Below, one piece after another: positions 11,485 through 24,024 of a DNA stretch of 64,000 nt; within the stretch, counting starts at the first letter, position 1; every line of letters starts with the position of its first letter. Source of the stretch: Setophaga petechia (lineage: Eukaryota; Chordata; Aves; Passeriformes; Parulidae); contig JANCRA010000180.1 in the NCBI GenBank assembly GCA_024362935.1, forward strand, positions 118,555-182,554. The letters are read 5' to 3'. The notes below the pieces were generated by a model. That model was not told the origin of the DNA and did no database searches. It saw only the letters and a program-made list of their open reading frames with translations. Both the position numbers and the translations under genes were made by a program.

Positions 11485-13520
11485 AGTTGCCACTGATATC
11501 ATCAATCCCACATTCCTACAAATCCCCACTTGGCAAAACCGAGATGAGGGTGGGAATGAACAGCAATTCCTCTCTGTTATTTCTCTTTATTTAATTTTAA
11601 AAACTCTGCAACCAACCCCAAGAATTCCAAGCTCACTTTCCTCTTTTTTTCCCTTTGAAAAAGATGTCCAAAGATGGACATAAATAATCCCCTGGGATGA
11701 GGTCTGCTCTTCCTGGAGGAACCACAGACTGATAATTTTCATTTTCTGGGATTTTGGACACTAAGTCAGTATCAGCTGCTCAAGCAGAAAGGAATTTGCT
11801 TTTCAATCCCAGATTTTGGACCATGTGGACCAAAGAACCTTCTCCTGGGAGGAACTCCATGGGGATGAATCCAGGTCCTGAATTCCATGAGGATCAGCCA
11901 TACTTCTGCTGGAATCACTGGAACCAGCCCAGGGCAGGGCTGAAGAATGAGGAAAATCCAGCAAATCTTCAGGAAATTATCCAAATCCTTCATATTTCCA
12001 AAGTATTTTAATTGATGGAGCAGCTGTTTTATGGGAAAAGGGATAATTCCTGTTCCTTCTGTTCTTCCTTTTTATTTCTGGTCCCTAAAGGGAAGGAAGG
12101 GATTGACTCATCTCTGGTTGCTCTGGGATGAACATTCCCTGTCCTGGAAAATCCTTTGGCTTCTCCCTCCCTGTGATTTCCAGCCCTATCCCAGCCTCTT
12201 TTAGAATCTTTCAGGTAATTTCTGGAATACTGGCATTTTAAAATTAAATTAAATTAATTTTTTTTTTAAAGCAAAATATTCCAAGGGAATTTTGATTCCC
12301 CAAATAAAACCCATCACTCCCCCCTCAAAAAAATCTCTTATTCCCTTTTTCTTTATCCTTCTTGCAGCATTTCCTGGGATAATTTCTGATCATGTGGATC
12401 TAGGTTGGGATCCAACTCATTCCTATATTTCTTGCAGTCCTTTGCAGTGAATTAAATAATTTATTACTCTGAATTTTTTCCCTCTCCTATCCAGGCCTGT
12501 GACTATTCCAGAGCTTTTATTCCCATCTCAATTAACCTTAATTTTATTCCTTTCCTTGGGCAAAAATTCCTTATTCTCCTTATATGTCCCTTCTGATACT
12601 TTTTGCTCTTCTAATAATTACTTAATAAACTTTTTTCTTTAATTTTTATGAGATGCCCCGAAAAAACCCCAAAGAAGCTGCTTGACTTTATTAATTAAAC
12701 CCTAAAGAAACCCTATAAAACTCTAATAATATTTTTATGTGCAGCATTTAATTCCTATCGATTTTCCAGGAGGTTGTGGCAGGAAGAAAAAGGAACTTCC
12801 ATGTTTTTTTAATCAGAATTTTATTTTCCTGACATGACCATGGCTCGGGAATACAAAATATTCCAGAGGAATCGTTTTGCTGACTTGTGAGGAAAATGGA
12901 AAAGGCATGAAAAATGCAAATCAAATTAAGAGGAGGCAAAGAGAAATAAAAAAAAAACCAGGATAAAAAATGGTGCTGCCCAGAAATATCTGTGGGAGCC
13001 TGGATTATTATTTCCAAGCACCAAGAATTATAGGCAGGAATGAGATAAGATATTGGTTTTTTATTTGGATTTAATATAAGGCCCGAATGTAGTAAGAAAA
13101 AAACCAAAACATAAATCCAAGAGGAGCCTGTTGAGGAATTAATCAAGGATTTTGTAATTTAGGGAATGATGCCATGGAGTGGCTGTAGGATCACTAAAAT
13201 GTTGTATTTCAGTAATTTTACCTTTTATGCACTGGAATAATCTTAATTCCATCAGCACTGATTTATAACCAGGAGGAGAGAAGCAGGAGAGTGGGAGATG
13301 GAATTAAAGAGGAACCCTGGGAGGTATCAGCTGTGGATTTGGGGGTGGAATTATTCCAGGACATCATTCCCATGTGCTATCCCTAAACCTGGATCCATGA
13401 GGGCAGAGGTGAGGGATTCCCCTTGATGGAAAGCTCTGGATGTTCACTTGGAAGAGCCAGGAGAATTCCCACCAGCTGGGGTGATTTATGGAGGAATAAA
13501 CACGTGGAATGATTTTCCCT
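11485..13520. other. Unique, partly AT-rich sequence
   Basis: About 2 kb without recognised repeats or genes. A minus-strand frame at 12748-13146 (132 codons) is low-complexity and starts within AT-rich DNA; no domain is visible. Confidence 0.5.
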
Positions 13521-13526
13521 GGAATG

Positions 13527-13919
13527 TGTCACAGACACCTTTTAGGGAAAATCCTTTCTTAGGACTTTTCCTGCTAGAGCTGAGAAGCTCAGTAACAAAT
13601 GTAAATAATTATTATCTGCTGATGTGGAATGCAACAGGTCCACCTGGGATTGGTCTTCTGTAGGTGTTTGGATTTACTGACCACTCATGGTAAAGCTGCT
13701 ATCGCTCTCTGCAGAGAAACAAACCTTTGTTATTATTCTTTCTATTCTATTCTTAAAATAGCCAGCTGCTGAAGAAGCTTCCCTCTCTTCTATTTCTATG
13801 TAGTATAGTTATAATGTTATATATATATATATCATAATATAATAAATCAAGCCTTCTGATCCTGGAATCAAGATCCTGACTCTTCCATCCATCTAAAAAC
13901 CCCTGTGAGCACCGACACA
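13527..13919 (+). mobile_element. Complete solo LTR (family A)
   Basis: A 393-bp LTR from TGTCACAGACACC to CACCGACACA. A perfect 6-bp target duplication, GGAATG, lies at 13521-13526 and 13920-13925. A short (TA)n tract and AATAAA lie near 13820-13850. This is the cleanest copy of the family here and serves as a reference for the others. No coding region remains. Confidence 0.95.
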
Positions 13920-14099
13920 GGAATGCATTTAGGGGACAGCAGCATCAGACACAGCAAATCCATGGAGCTGCACCGACAGCAGGGAAACTCGAGATGGAAA
14001 TCCAGGAGCTTTTTCCAGCTTTTAGATCAGATTTCTAAGTGTGGGAAGGGGGACATGGCTGGGATCTCCAGGTTGGGAATTCTGCTTGTGATGCCTCAG

Positions 14100-14585
14100 G
14101 TTCAGCTTTTCTGTTTTTCAGATTCTGTGCTGCTTTAGTGTGAGGGTCTGGGCTCCATACCAGGGGATGGTTCTGATGAGGTGCAGTTCTGAGCTCTGTG
14201 CACAGAGCAGGGAGACAAAACAATTCCTGCTCCAGCTGGGCACCAAGGACAAATGATCCAAATCTCAGCCCAGGAGCACAAACCCCGTGGGCTGGAGAGA
14301 GAAAAACAAGCAGGGTGGGACTGCCTGGGCTAAAGCTGGGATGGGACAATGAACTGCAAGATGCAAATGGAGCAGAACTGATCCCAGGGACAGACCCCGT
14401 GCCCGCTCGTGCATTTTGGGGCCATTTGGGTTCATCTTGGGTGCAGCCCTGGCTGGGCTCTGGTGCTGCCCAAGGTGGATCCATGAAGGAGATGCTTTGA
14501 ATCAATCCCTGCTTTATTCTGGAACTCCAGCCAGCCTCTGCTCTAGGACAGCCTGCACAAGGCATAACTTGCAAAAGCTGCAGGA
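14100..14585 (-). mobile_element. Possible ERV-derived segment
   Basis: On the reverse strand this GC-richer block carries AATAAA (complement at 14512-14517) and resembles LTR or internal ERV sequence that recurs in songbird genomes. No termini or target duplication were found, and it has no second copy in the window. The overlapping minus-strand frame at 14035-14574 (179 codons) matches no retroviral domain. The call is tentative. Confidence 0.35.
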
Positions 14586-14726
14586 TTTCTCTGGGAATTT
14601 ATTTTGTTGTATTATTTCTAAGAGTTTATTGTGTTCCTATTTCTTATTCCCACATTTTGAATATTTGCTGGAATGGTTGTTAATAATATCATGATATTAC
14701 TCAACTCCCTATTGATTTATATCCAT

Positions 14727-14785
14727 GTGTGTGCCTGTGTGTGTGTATATATATATATATTTATATATATATATACACACACATG
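14727..14785. repeat. (TG)n/(TA)n/(CA)n microsatellite
   Basis: Alternating GT, then TA, then AC dinucleotides form an imperfect palindrome (gtgtgtata...tatacacac). The tract can fold back on itself and is likely length-variable. Confidence 0.9.
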
Positions 14786-14868
14786 CCATCTATGTTATTA
14801 TGCCATCTATATTAAATATATATGTCAATAAAAATTCAGGATCTGAGAGGTCTCTTCCAACATTTTTA

Positions 14869-14943
14869 TGCCACTGGATCCCTGGAAGTGTCCAAGGCCA
14901 GGTTGGATGGGGCTTGGAGCAACCTGGGATAGTGGAAGGTGTC
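14869..14943 (+). mobile_element. Short CR1 fragment
   Basis: 'ctggatccctggaagtgtcc' through 'aaggtgtc' matches an older CR1 3' UTR (with 'ggatggggcttggagcaacc'). It stops before the terminal segment. It faces the minus-strand CR1 that starts 75 bp downstream. Confidence 0.8.
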
Positions 14944-15017
14944 ATAAATACAAACAAAATTCTATGTTTCTAAACAACTCTATACACGGATATACACTTA
15001 TTTATCTATATAATAGA

Positions 15018-15195
15018 CTCATGGAATGGTTTGGGTTGGAAAGAGCTTAAATCCCATCCAGTGCCACCCCTGTCATGGCAGGGACACCTCCCACTGGTGG
15101 CTCCAAGCCCCAGTGTCCAGCCTGGCCTTGCTTGGACAACACTTCCAGGGATGAAGCAGCCACAGCTTCTCTGCCATCATCAGCCTCAATTTCTT
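15018..15195 (-). mobile_element. CR1 LINE 3' fragment
   Basis: Begins at the CR1 terminus ('catggaatggtttgggttgg') and extends about 175 bp into the 3' UTR on the reverse strand. The centre is diverged ('ggtggctccaagcccc'). Confidence 0.82.
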
Positions 15196-15571
15196 TCTTG
15201 GAACAATTCCCATTTTCCTGATGTGAAGGAGCATCCAGAGGCCTTCACCAGCTGGGTCTGATTCCTTGGACACGGCTGGAGAGGAACCCAGGGCTGATGA
15301 AACCTGGGGGTGCCAGCACGGAGGAGCTGAGCTGAAGGTCCCACCCACTCTGGAATGACACAGACACCTCAAGTTTTCACCAGAATTCTTTTTTTCTGTG
15401 GATTTAACCCCCAGGAATGAAACAGAGACATGAGGCCTACTCTGAGGCTGAAGGCCGCGCAGAGCAGAGATTTTTCCCATTCGTTCAGCAGAAACATTTA
15501 AATAAAACAAGAGAGCTTTGCCTCTGAGGCCTGGAGACAATCCCACATTGGGAGAAAGTGTTAAATACACT
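15196..15571. other. Unique non-coding sequence
   Basis: No recognised repeat. The minus-strand frame at 15073-15570 (165 codons) is partly CR1 and shows no domain. Confidence 0.45.
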
Positions 15572-15577
15572 CAATTT

Positions 15578-15961
15578 TATTGCAGACATCTTTTATGAAA
15601 AATCCTTTCCTTAGGATTTTTCCTTTTGAGAAGCTGAGAGGCCTCAGGAACAAAATGTAAACATTGATTATCTGCTGCTGTGGGATGCAACAGGTGCATC
15701 TGGGATTGGTCTCATGTGGTTGTTTGTAATTAATGGCCAATCACAGTCAGCTGGCTTGGACTTTCTGTCTGAGCCACAAACCTTTGTTATCATTCCTTCC
15801 TTTTCTATTCTTAGCCAGCCTTCTGATGAAATCCTTTCTTCTATTCTTTTAGTATAGTTTTAATGTAATATGTATCATAAAATAATAAATCAGCCTTCTG
15901 AAACATGGAGTCAGATCCTCATCTCTTCCCTCATCCTCAGACCCCTGTGAACAGCATCACA
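15578..15961 (+). mobile_element. Complete solo LTR (family A), decayed 5' terminus
   Basis: A 384-bp LTR ending CAGCATCACA. A perfect 6-bp duplication, CAATTT, lies at 15572-15577 and 15962-15967 and fixes the ends. The first bases read TATTGCAGAC where other copies have TGTCACAGAC; all three differences are transitions. AATAAA lies near 15885. Confidence 0.92.
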
Positions 15962-15967
15962 CAATTT

Positions 15968-18640
15968 AGGTTTTATATTGTCATTAACAGGAGTGTGATT
16001 TTAAAACCCACAGGCCTGGGAAGTGCATCCTTAAGGAATATCTGCACATGGAAGTTTTACATACAGGCATAGCAGGTGGGGGATTTTAGGGGTGTAGATA
16101 AAAGTGAAATACAATTTGGGGGATTTTAGGGGTGTAGATAAAAGTGAAATAAAATTTGGGAAACCTTCACATCACTCACAGAAGAATTTCACTTTGGATG
16201 CAGTGAATCCCTCTGTCCCATGTGAGCCTTCTTCGTTTTTTGTTCCATTCCTGGCAGGATGGAGCCACAATTCCACCTTAAATTCTCTCCCTTTCCCCTT
16301 GAACACCCTGGCTTGAACAGGAATTTCAGGCTCCAAAAAGGAGCCGACGTAAAACTGATAAAGAAAAAGTGAAAAACACTTGAAAATGCTATTTTGAGGC
16401 TTCTGGGACTTGAATAAATGAGCTTATTAACTCAATTATGCACGACATTTGGAATATTTTATCCTTTCAGCCCATTCCTCCCTCTTTGCTGGAACAGAAA
16501 TGCTGGAATTCTCCTCTCTGCCTTTCCCAGGAATTTGGAGAAACTTCCAGATGTGATGTCCAGGCTGCATGAAGTGAAGGTTCTCATTCTTTCTTTCAAG
16601 ATGCCCTCAGTGGTGATTTACCATCTATTTTATTCATTTTTGACATCTATAAACATTTTTTTTTCTTATGATCTGGTCCTAGAAAGAACCCAGGACTGAT
16701 TTTAGTTTGTTTTAGTGGTGAATACAGGTGAGATCTGCCACAAGATTATTGTCAATTATGGGAAATTTTAAGTTTCTTCATGGTTAATTTTCAGAAGTTT
16801 TCACCTTTGGAGTTCACCTGATCTTGGATTAAAATGTGGCTCCTCAAGGACAATTTCCTAAATTTTTTTGTTTCCACTCTCAAGCACCAAATGTGGGATT
16901 TATCCGCTCAAAGGCTGATACCTACATATAAATATTTTTATTTTATATATATAAATCTGGCTTACCTTATCATGGAGATTCCCATTGGATCAAGAGAATG
17001 AGAAATCCCATCCCAAAATTCTTCTTATCCCAAGGGAGATCTGGAAGTAGAAAAACATTTTAAACATTTTAAACATTTTCTCTCTGCTGATTCAAGAGAG
17101 ACTTGAAGCCAAGAAATTGACCCTTCAAGGTCAATCTGACACCAGGTCCAAACATTTATTTGCAATAAATTGAGCCAGAAAATTAAAGAAAAAAATATTT
17201 ACTAAGAGTTAATTAACAACCTCATTAAAACCTGCCCCTCATTAAAGCCACCCCTCATGAGCTCTTGGCCAAACCCCACAGGAGGTGGGGCTGGAGCTCT
17301 GCAGGTGGCTCCAGGGGAAGCTGATTTTTGGGATTTGGAAGGTGGATTTTGTTCCTTCTCACTTGTTCCAGGTAAGCAGCAGAGCTGAGTTCCAGCACAG
17401 TCCTGGGAATGCTGTGACCCCTCTGGAATTTTATTTTGCTGACTAAATTCAGTGTAAATGTAGTGAGATTCCACCTCTAGGAATTTCTGAGAAGAGCTGG
17501 TTTCCATTTTTCTGGGGGTATTTTTCCTCCCCCAGATGTCAGACTGATGGCTATGGTGGGGTTAGGTGACTTTTGCTCTATTTTCAAATAAAACAATAAA
17601 CACTTAAGCAAATAAAGCTTATTTGAAAAAAAATGGGAATGTACTGATTAATCCATCCTGAAAAAGCTGATGGATGCATCAGTGAAAATAAAAGTGTGAA
17701 AGTGAAAATAAGACCCAAATTAGGAAATAATTCATTTTTGGGAGGCTGCTTTAATTACCGACAGCAGAGGCAAGAGCTTTAAGAGACATATAAATGGATT
17801 TTTTAGTTAAATTATTGTACAGTCAATGAAAGATCAGGACAAAATGTTAATTAAAGGGGCAATGTGTTTGTTCGAAGCAAAAACAACACAAGATGGGACA
17901 AAAGTCACATGTCTGGGAGATAATCCAAATTCTCAAGCATCCTGAGATAAATTCAATTCTCACTTTTTGTTTATTCTATTATTATTTCATCCTGGAGACC
18001 TTGGAGAGATGTTTTCAATTGCCTTCACCTGTGAGGAAATCCTTATTTAAAACCTGAAATTTCAGTTGTTGTTGGGAGACAATAAAAGAATCCATAAACT
18101 GATTCAAAAGTGAGTGTGGGGAGTTTTAAAACTGCAGACAAACTTTTGCTTCTGAAAGCCACAAAACAATGGATTGGCATTCAGATTTTATCTCCCAAGA
18201 GCTACTTCCAGTGGTCATTAGTGGGAAAATAAGGATAATTTGGGATTTTGGAAGGCTCTGATGATGAACACTGAAAACTGATCTCACAGCAGAGTGGAAA
18301 GAAGGTGCTGGAACTGATGGTGGGAGATTTTTACATTGGGAAGTCTGGATTTGGAGGGGCAGAAATTATGGAAAATCTGGTGCAGGTTTTGTCTGAGCTC
18401 CTGTGTCCAGTTTGGGGCTGTTTTGGGAACCAGAAGTGTTGAGAGTTTTTTGCAGATTGAGGAGTTTTTGTTAGACAATGGCCATATTCAGCCAATGCAC
18501 AATCCAGCCTGCCTGCACTAATGGACAATGATCATGTACACAGGCAATGAATAATGGACATATTCAGAAATGGGGTTGGTGTATCCTTGAAAGAGATACA
18601 AGAAGAAGAATCATCAGGACTCAGCAAGTTTGGGAAAGTC
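15968..18640. other. Long unique AT-rich block
   Basis: About 2.7 kb, the longest stretch in the window without a recognised mobile element. It contains one 40-bp tandem duplication (listed separately). No exon or RNA gene could be identified. Its lack of repeats makes it the best place to look for conserved non-coding sequence, but that cannot be seen from one genome. Confidence 0.45.
16079..16158. repeat. 40-bp tandem duplication
   Basis: Two almost identical adjacent copies of a 40-bp segment beginning 'ggggattttaggggtgtag'. They differ at about one position. Confidence 0.9.
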
Positions 18641-18873
18641 AGAAAAAAGTAAATCATGGATGAGCCTGATGAGCACAGCAAGATGTGTGAAAAATTAAGT
18701 GATCCAATCAGCATTTTAATTTAGACAGGTGAACAGCCAGGATTAACCAATCATGTATTGGCTAGAGAGGCGTGGACAGTAGAGATTTATTATAAATTTA
18801 GTCTTTTTAAAGATAATAAATTTGGCTTCACTAGATCATGTTAGTCATGCTGTGTTGTCCCTGAACCTCCACG
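18640..18873 (+). mobile_element. Probable LTR, 3' portion
   Basis: Shows LTR order: CCAAT boxes (18703 and 18748 regions), 'attataaat' near 18790, 'aataaat' near 18818, and an end near GTCCGGCACA at about 18873, where a CR1 begins. The 5' end and target duplication could not be found. A related upstream part may reach back to about 18470. Confidence 0.5.
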
Positions 18874-18874
18874 T

Positions 18875-19235
18875 CCGGCACAGAGGGACATGGAAGGGGC
18901 TGGAGGAGGTCCAGGGAAGGGTCTGGAGCACCAGGAGCAGCTGAGGAACTCAGCCTGGAGAAAAGGAGGCTCAGGAGGAACCTTCTGGAAGGACACAGAC
19001 TCAGGCTGGGCCAGGGCAGCTCAGGGTGGGCACAGCAGGAATTTCCCCATGGAAAGGGGGCTCAGGCCTTGGCACTGCCCAGGGAGGGTTGCAGTGCCCA
19101 TCCCTGCAGAGATTTAAATCCCTGTGGATGTGGCACTTGGGGACACAGTCAGAGTGGCCTTCGCAGTGCTGGGAAAGGGTTGGACTTGGTCTCAGAGAAC
19201 TTTTCCAGCCTAAAGGATTCCATGATCCCATGGCA
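18875..19235 (+). mobile_element. CR1 LINE 3' end, classic type
   Basis: 'gagggacatggaaggggctgg', 'cagcctggagaaaaggaggc', 'tggatgtggcacttggggac' and 'gggttggacttggtctcag' are in CR1 order, ending 'ccagcctaaaggattccatgat'. This is a different subfamily from the young 'ggcaggggtggcac' type. It includes the 79-bp segment 19031-19109 that recurs at 19310. Confidence 0.87.
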
Positions 19236-19304
19236 GGGTACCTGCCAGCCATGCACATGGATCCATGGGAGAAATGCCCTGGCACAGCATTGCTTGGATT
19301 CACT

Positions 19305-19512
19305 GAACCCACAGCAGGAATTTCCCCATGGAAAGGGGGCTCAGGCCTTGGCACTGCCCAGGGAGGGTTGCAGTGCCCATCCCTGCAGGTGTCCCCTGGA
19401 GGTGGCACTCAGAGCTCTGGGCTGGGGACAGGGTGGGCATTGGGCACAGCTGGGACTTGGTGACCTTGAAGGGCTTTTCCAGCCTCAGAAATCCTGGGAT
19501 TCTGTCTCCAAA
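19305..19512 (+). mobile_element. Second CR1 3' end of the same type
   Basis: Starts at 'cacagcaggaatttccc' and runs to 'ttccagcctcagaaatcctgg'. Its first 79 bp (19310-19388) are identical to 19031-19109; beyond that the copies diverge ('agatttaaatccctgtgg' against 'gtgtcccctggagg'). It is either a second insertion of the same subfamily or a local partial duplication. Confidence 0.85.
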
Positions 19513-19961
19513 TCCCAAAGCACAGCCCAGCGAACACAGAAATATTTGTAGGACCGGATTTTGAGCTGATAAATGCATCGGAAAGAACAACAACTGCTGG
19601 AACTGATCCTGGCAGGATCTCAGTGGAAGTTTCAAGGAATAAGCACAATATTAATTCCACACTTTGCCTTCAGCACAAAGCTTGGGATGAGAAGCTGTGA
19701 ACAAGAAAAAGCAGCACAGTCCTGACTCTGTCTGAGTAACAAAGGAATGCTAAAAATATTCCCAGACGTTGTTATCATCCCAGATATTATTAAAGACTGC
19801 GAGGCCTAAAGGAAATTACAACACCCTGGAGATTAAAGGAGATTTATCCCAGCTGCCTGTGCTGCCTCGTCCTCCACACTCATGGAGCTGTGGAATGTTT
19901 ATTTGTGGGACAAGAAATAAACAAAGGAAGTGGGAAAACACTGGCACAGGTGCCCAGAGAA

Positions 19962-20110
19962 GATGTGGCTGCCCCTGGATCCCTTTAAGTGTTGAAAGCC
20001 AGGTTGGACATTGGGGTTTGGGGCACCCTGGGACAGTGGGAGGTGTCCCTGCCATGGCAGGGGTGGCACTGGGTGGGATTTAAGATCCTTCCAACCCAAG
20101 AAATTTTGGG
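19962..20110 (+). mobile_element. CR1 LINE 3' fragment
   Basis: 'gtggctgcccctggatccc' to 'ccttccaacccaagaaa'. It carries the 'ggtgtccctgccatggcagg' block. A short extra 'ggggttt' lies near 20012. Confidence 0.87.
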
Positions 20111-20111
20111 A

Positions 20112-21040
20112 TTTTCCAATTCTTTGCTGTGCAAAGGAGGGAGAGGAGGAATGGATCTGAGATTCCTCCTGAAAGTTCACCAGGCTCATCCCAGACATGC
20201 AGATCCCATTAGCACAAAACAGGGAATTGCTGGACACCAGGAGCTGCTGCTCAAATGTAGGGAATAATTGATCCTAAAAGACCAAAAATTAATGGATTTA
20301 AAGGGTTTACTCCCCAGGCATGTCAAACCCTGAGCTGGGAATGAGCAGCAATCCAAACTCCAGAGGTTCATCACAAAATTGTTCTCTTGACTTGGGAAGT
20401 GAAGATCAACTTCCAGGAAAACACGTGGGGCCTCATTTTAATCCTAAATCCTATTTAACTCTGGTGTTAATTACCATGGAAAGCCAAAGGCTTCTGTTCA
20501 TGTTTAAAGGGTTTTAAAACCTTTTTATGCTTCACCTTGAAGGAGCTGCCACTCCTCAGCAGCACATCAAAGCCTAATTTGCTCTGCTCCTGCACAAAGT
20601 CCTCACTCCTTGCTTGGCAAAGCTCCTTGGGTTAATTACTGGCTCCCAGGAAAAGGACAAATTTAATGTAATTAGCCAATGGCTAAATAATGGGAGAATT
20701 TCCTGTTGCATCACACTTTGCATCTCATTAATGACATTGCCTCCCTTTTCTTTGAATGGCTTTGGACATGTTTGGGGAAGAAACAAGGCAGGGGTTTTAT
20801 AACCAAGCCCAAATTTGCATTTTCCTTGGAGTAATCCAAAGCAGGAATTATTTCAGCTGGGAAAGGAGGGATCAACTCTCTGTCTTGCACAGCTGATGCA
20901 CCAAAGCTGCTGCCATCTCCAAAACTCTGTGTTTCTCCTGCTCTTCCCTTTTCTCCATCAAAACAGCTTTTCCCAGTTTTATTCCATGTTTTTCCCTGCT
21001 TTTAGCCCTGTTGGGCCTTTCCTGTTTATTTGAGATATTA
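20112..21040. other. Unique non-coding sequence
   Basis: No recognised repeat or gene. Frames at 20574-20802 overlap on opposite strands and show no domain. Confidence 0.5.
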
Positions 21041-21044
21041 ACTG

Positions 21045-21262
21045 AAGAAATCATGGAATTACTGATGTTGGAAAAACCCTTTGGGATCACTGAGTCCAAC
21101 CTGTGCCTGATTCCCACCTCAAGTGCCACATCCAGGAATTCCTTGGACATCCAGGAATTCCTTGGACACCTCCAGGGATTGGGACTCCAAACCTCCCTGG
21201 GCAGCCCCTTCCAAGGCCTGAGCAGCTTTTCCATGAAAAAATTCCTCCTGATACCCAGCTAT
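21045..21262 (-). mobile_element. CR1 LINE 3' end with a 19-bp tandem duplication
   Basis: The reverse strand reads from the 'ggaagaatttcttcatgg'-type block, here diverged to 'ttttttcatggaaaagctgc', to the terminus. A 19-bp step, 'atccaggaattccttggac', is repeated in tandem (21132-21169). Confidence 0.85.
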
Positions 21263-21264
21263 CC

Positions 21265-21780
21265 GATGGAAAGTTGGAAAAGACCTTTGGGATCATCAAG
21301 AGGATTCCTGACTTAAAATTCCCATTTCTCATGGCCTCATAAGTCCAAAAAAACCCAAAAAATCAAATCTGAACAGCCCTGGGAGGGAAAAAAAAAAAGG
21401 AATTCATGTTTCTCATGGTCTTGTTTTAAATATCTCAAGGCAAAACTTTTCCAAATAAAAACTTTTCTAATGGAGAAGAAAAGCCTGTAGAAAGTTGCCT
21501 TTCTCAACATTTTAAAAACATGTTGGTAGGGGATAAAAATCAGAAGGAATTATCCAAGTGCTTGATAATGGGAAAGGAAAAGAGAAGTTTATGGAGCTTC
21601 TCTGTTTAAATGTGATTTATTTATCCCCAAATTTGTGTCCACTTCTCCATATTCAAGGTTAAAGGACACAGGGAATACTCTGGCATGGGAATTTCAAATT
21701 TAGGAAGTGACAAATGGCCTGGAGGAAAAGGCTTGGGAAATCTGACCTGCAAAAACTGGGAATAAAGACTTTAATTGACA
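21265..21780. other. Unique non-coding sequence
   Basis: No recognised feature apart from short oligo(A) at about 21390-21400. Confidence 0.45.
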
Positions 21781-21908
21781 TTTGAGTGTGGATGTGGCAT
21801 TTGGGGACGTGGGATTGTGGTGGGCTTGGAAGAGCTGGGGAATGTTTGGATTTGATGCTCTTGGAGGGCTTTTCCATCTGGAATAATTCTGGGATTCTAG
21901 GATTCTAA
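21781..21908 (+). mobile_element. CR1 LINE 3' end
   Basis: 'tggatgtggcatttggggac', then 'tggatttgatgctcttggag', then a terminal 'gggattctaggattct' octamer-like tail, the usual CR1 end. Confidence 0.85.
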
Positions 21909-21909
21909 A

Positions 21910-23010
21910 AGAAATGAGAAAAGAAAAATGTTTTTCCATGCAAAGCAGTGATTTCCCTGTGGAATTCATCATTTTTGGGGACTCAGGGGAACTGAGAACA
22001 CGACAAGACCTGGAATTAACAGGCTGGGATGAGCACTGGGAATATCTGGAGTGGCTGCAATTAGTCATAGGAAAAAACACCATGGAAGAGATGAAAATTC
22101 ATGTTTTCCACTCCAAGTAATCCCCAGATCTAAAGGTAAAATCTCCTTTGTGGGGTGGATTAATCCTGAGCTGTTCATTCCAGGCTCTGCCTTTCCTTGG
22201 AGACATCCATTACAAATTCCTGTGCAGAAACAGCACTTTTAAAATGGGAATTTTGAGACTCATTCAAGGAATTGGAAGTTTTGAAACTTAAAAAGTGCAT
22301 TTGAACAGGAGAAATCCCTGTGAAGTAACTCTTGGAATGTGTGAGTTACAGGGAACATTTCCTTTTTATTTTCTTTTATGGCTGGGGTGAATCTGTCCTG
22401 GATATTTATGAATAATTCTATTTTATTTTTTTTTTTAGTCAAGGATTATAAAACAAAAAGTTTGCAATTTTGTGCTCTATGTGAAGGCTACAGCTCACAA
22501 ACTCAAATCATAACCACATTTAGGATTTTATGGCCAGGTTGGAAGTTTATTTTTGGGTAATCTGTGCATTTTTTCCACTTGCAGTCCTACAGGAGGGCAA
22601 TTTCCAAGGAAAATAAACCCCCCATAACCTGATTTCCCTTCCATACCCTCTGGCTGATTTGATTCAATATTTAATTTTTCTTATCAGTTGAGAATCACAA
22701 ATTTCACTTCAGCTGTGTCCTGGTTTTTTATGTATTATATGAAATTCATTTACTGTAGGCTGGAAAATAATAATAAAAATCGATTTTTTTCAGTATTCCT
22801 GCGAACAATTTAATTTCAGAAAAAACACTATTTAGGGAAGGTGAGGACAAGATTTATTTTTAATTATCATCCAAAAAAAGATGGATGCAAAGCTTCAAAT
22901 CCTCCACTTCTTTTAGCTGCTCTTTTCCTTCAATCCTTTGTGTTTTAACAAAACGGGAAGGGAATAAAGCGAAGAGGAGATGAGGGGAAAAATGGATCTA
23001 TTCCATAAAA
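21910..23010. other. Unique AT-rich sequence
   Basis: No gene or mobile element recognised. Confidence 0.45.
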
Positions 23011-23011
23011 T

Positions 23012-23140
23012 TACGGAATCCCAGAATTGTTGGATTTGGAAGGATTTTTAACCCCATCCTGTCCCATGGGCAGGGACACCTCCCTCTGTCCCAGGTTACT
23101 CCATCCAACCTGACCTTGGGCACTTCCAAGGATTTGCAGG
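23012..23140 (-). mobile_element. CR1 LINE 3' end
   Basis: Starts 'ggaatcccagaattgttgg' and continues through 'gggcagggacacctccctc' and 'tccatccaacctgaccttgg' on the reverse strand. Confidence 0.82.
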
Positions 23141-23208
23141 AGGAGGATGAGGCACTTCCAGCCCCATTCCTGCCTGGAAGGGCCCTTGACCACTCTCTGC
23201 TCCCCACA

Positions 23209-23342
23209 ATCAGATTTTTTTCTCTAAATCTCTTTCCCCAATCAGATTTTTTTCCCTAAAATCTCTTTCCCCAATCAGATTTTTTTCTCTAAAATCTCTT
23301 TCCCCAATCAGATTTTTTCCCCTAAAATCTCTTTCCCCAAAT
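23209..23342. repeat. Tandem repeat, about 34 bp x 4
   Basis: Four copies of a roughly 34-bp unit that contains 'aatcagattttttt' and 'aaatctctttcccc'. It directly follows the CR1 at 23012-23140. The minus strand stays open through it and gives an artefactual repeated peptide. Confidence 0.9.
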
Positions 23343-24024
23343 CCCCACGGTGAGGAATGGCCGTGTGCAATCCCCTTATCTTTCTGAGGATAAATCTTCC
23401 CAGATTTATCCTGTACTTTCCCCAGCACTGTTTTGAACATTTCCAGCTTTTTGCCAATAATTTCCCTTCTCTTCTTGCTCCCAATTAACCTTTCTGCCTC
23501 CCTTTAATCCCGTTAACGGCGCTTTCCACCATTTCCATTTTTCCGTGGCCTAATGGAGTTTTTTCATCCCTTTCCTTTTGATTCCCCATTTAATGATGTT
23601 GTTATTGCTGCTGTAAAACCAGCTGGTTATTGATAACTCCTGCTCATTACTAAATTAAACTCAGCCTTATCAGCACTCAAGGCTCAGCCTTGATGTGGAA
23701 ATCAACCCCTCAGTGTTCTCCACTCGTTCCCAAGGTTTGATTTCCTGGATATCTGATGTTAAATCGCTCCTCTCAGTGCTTCAAGAAGAAAATTCCACTG
23801 TGGCTTTGTCCAGGGTTTATTAAAAATATGCTCAAGAGATTAGGCTGTCACTCCGGGAGAGGTTCAAGTGTTCTGAAGGAAAACTGCTCTGAAATGTTAA
23901 ACAAACAGGAGAAATGTTTCACAAAAAGCTTCAAAATCACTGGAAAACGCAGAATTTTTAGTGTTTGTGACACAGGCATCCTTCAAGTAAATTCCTGTTG
24001 CCTTTTGTGTCACAAAAGGAGAAA
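23343..24024. other. Unique non-coding sequence
   Basis: No recognised feature. A plus-strand frame from 23756 runs into the pyrimidine tract and is not a gene. Confidence 0.45.
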
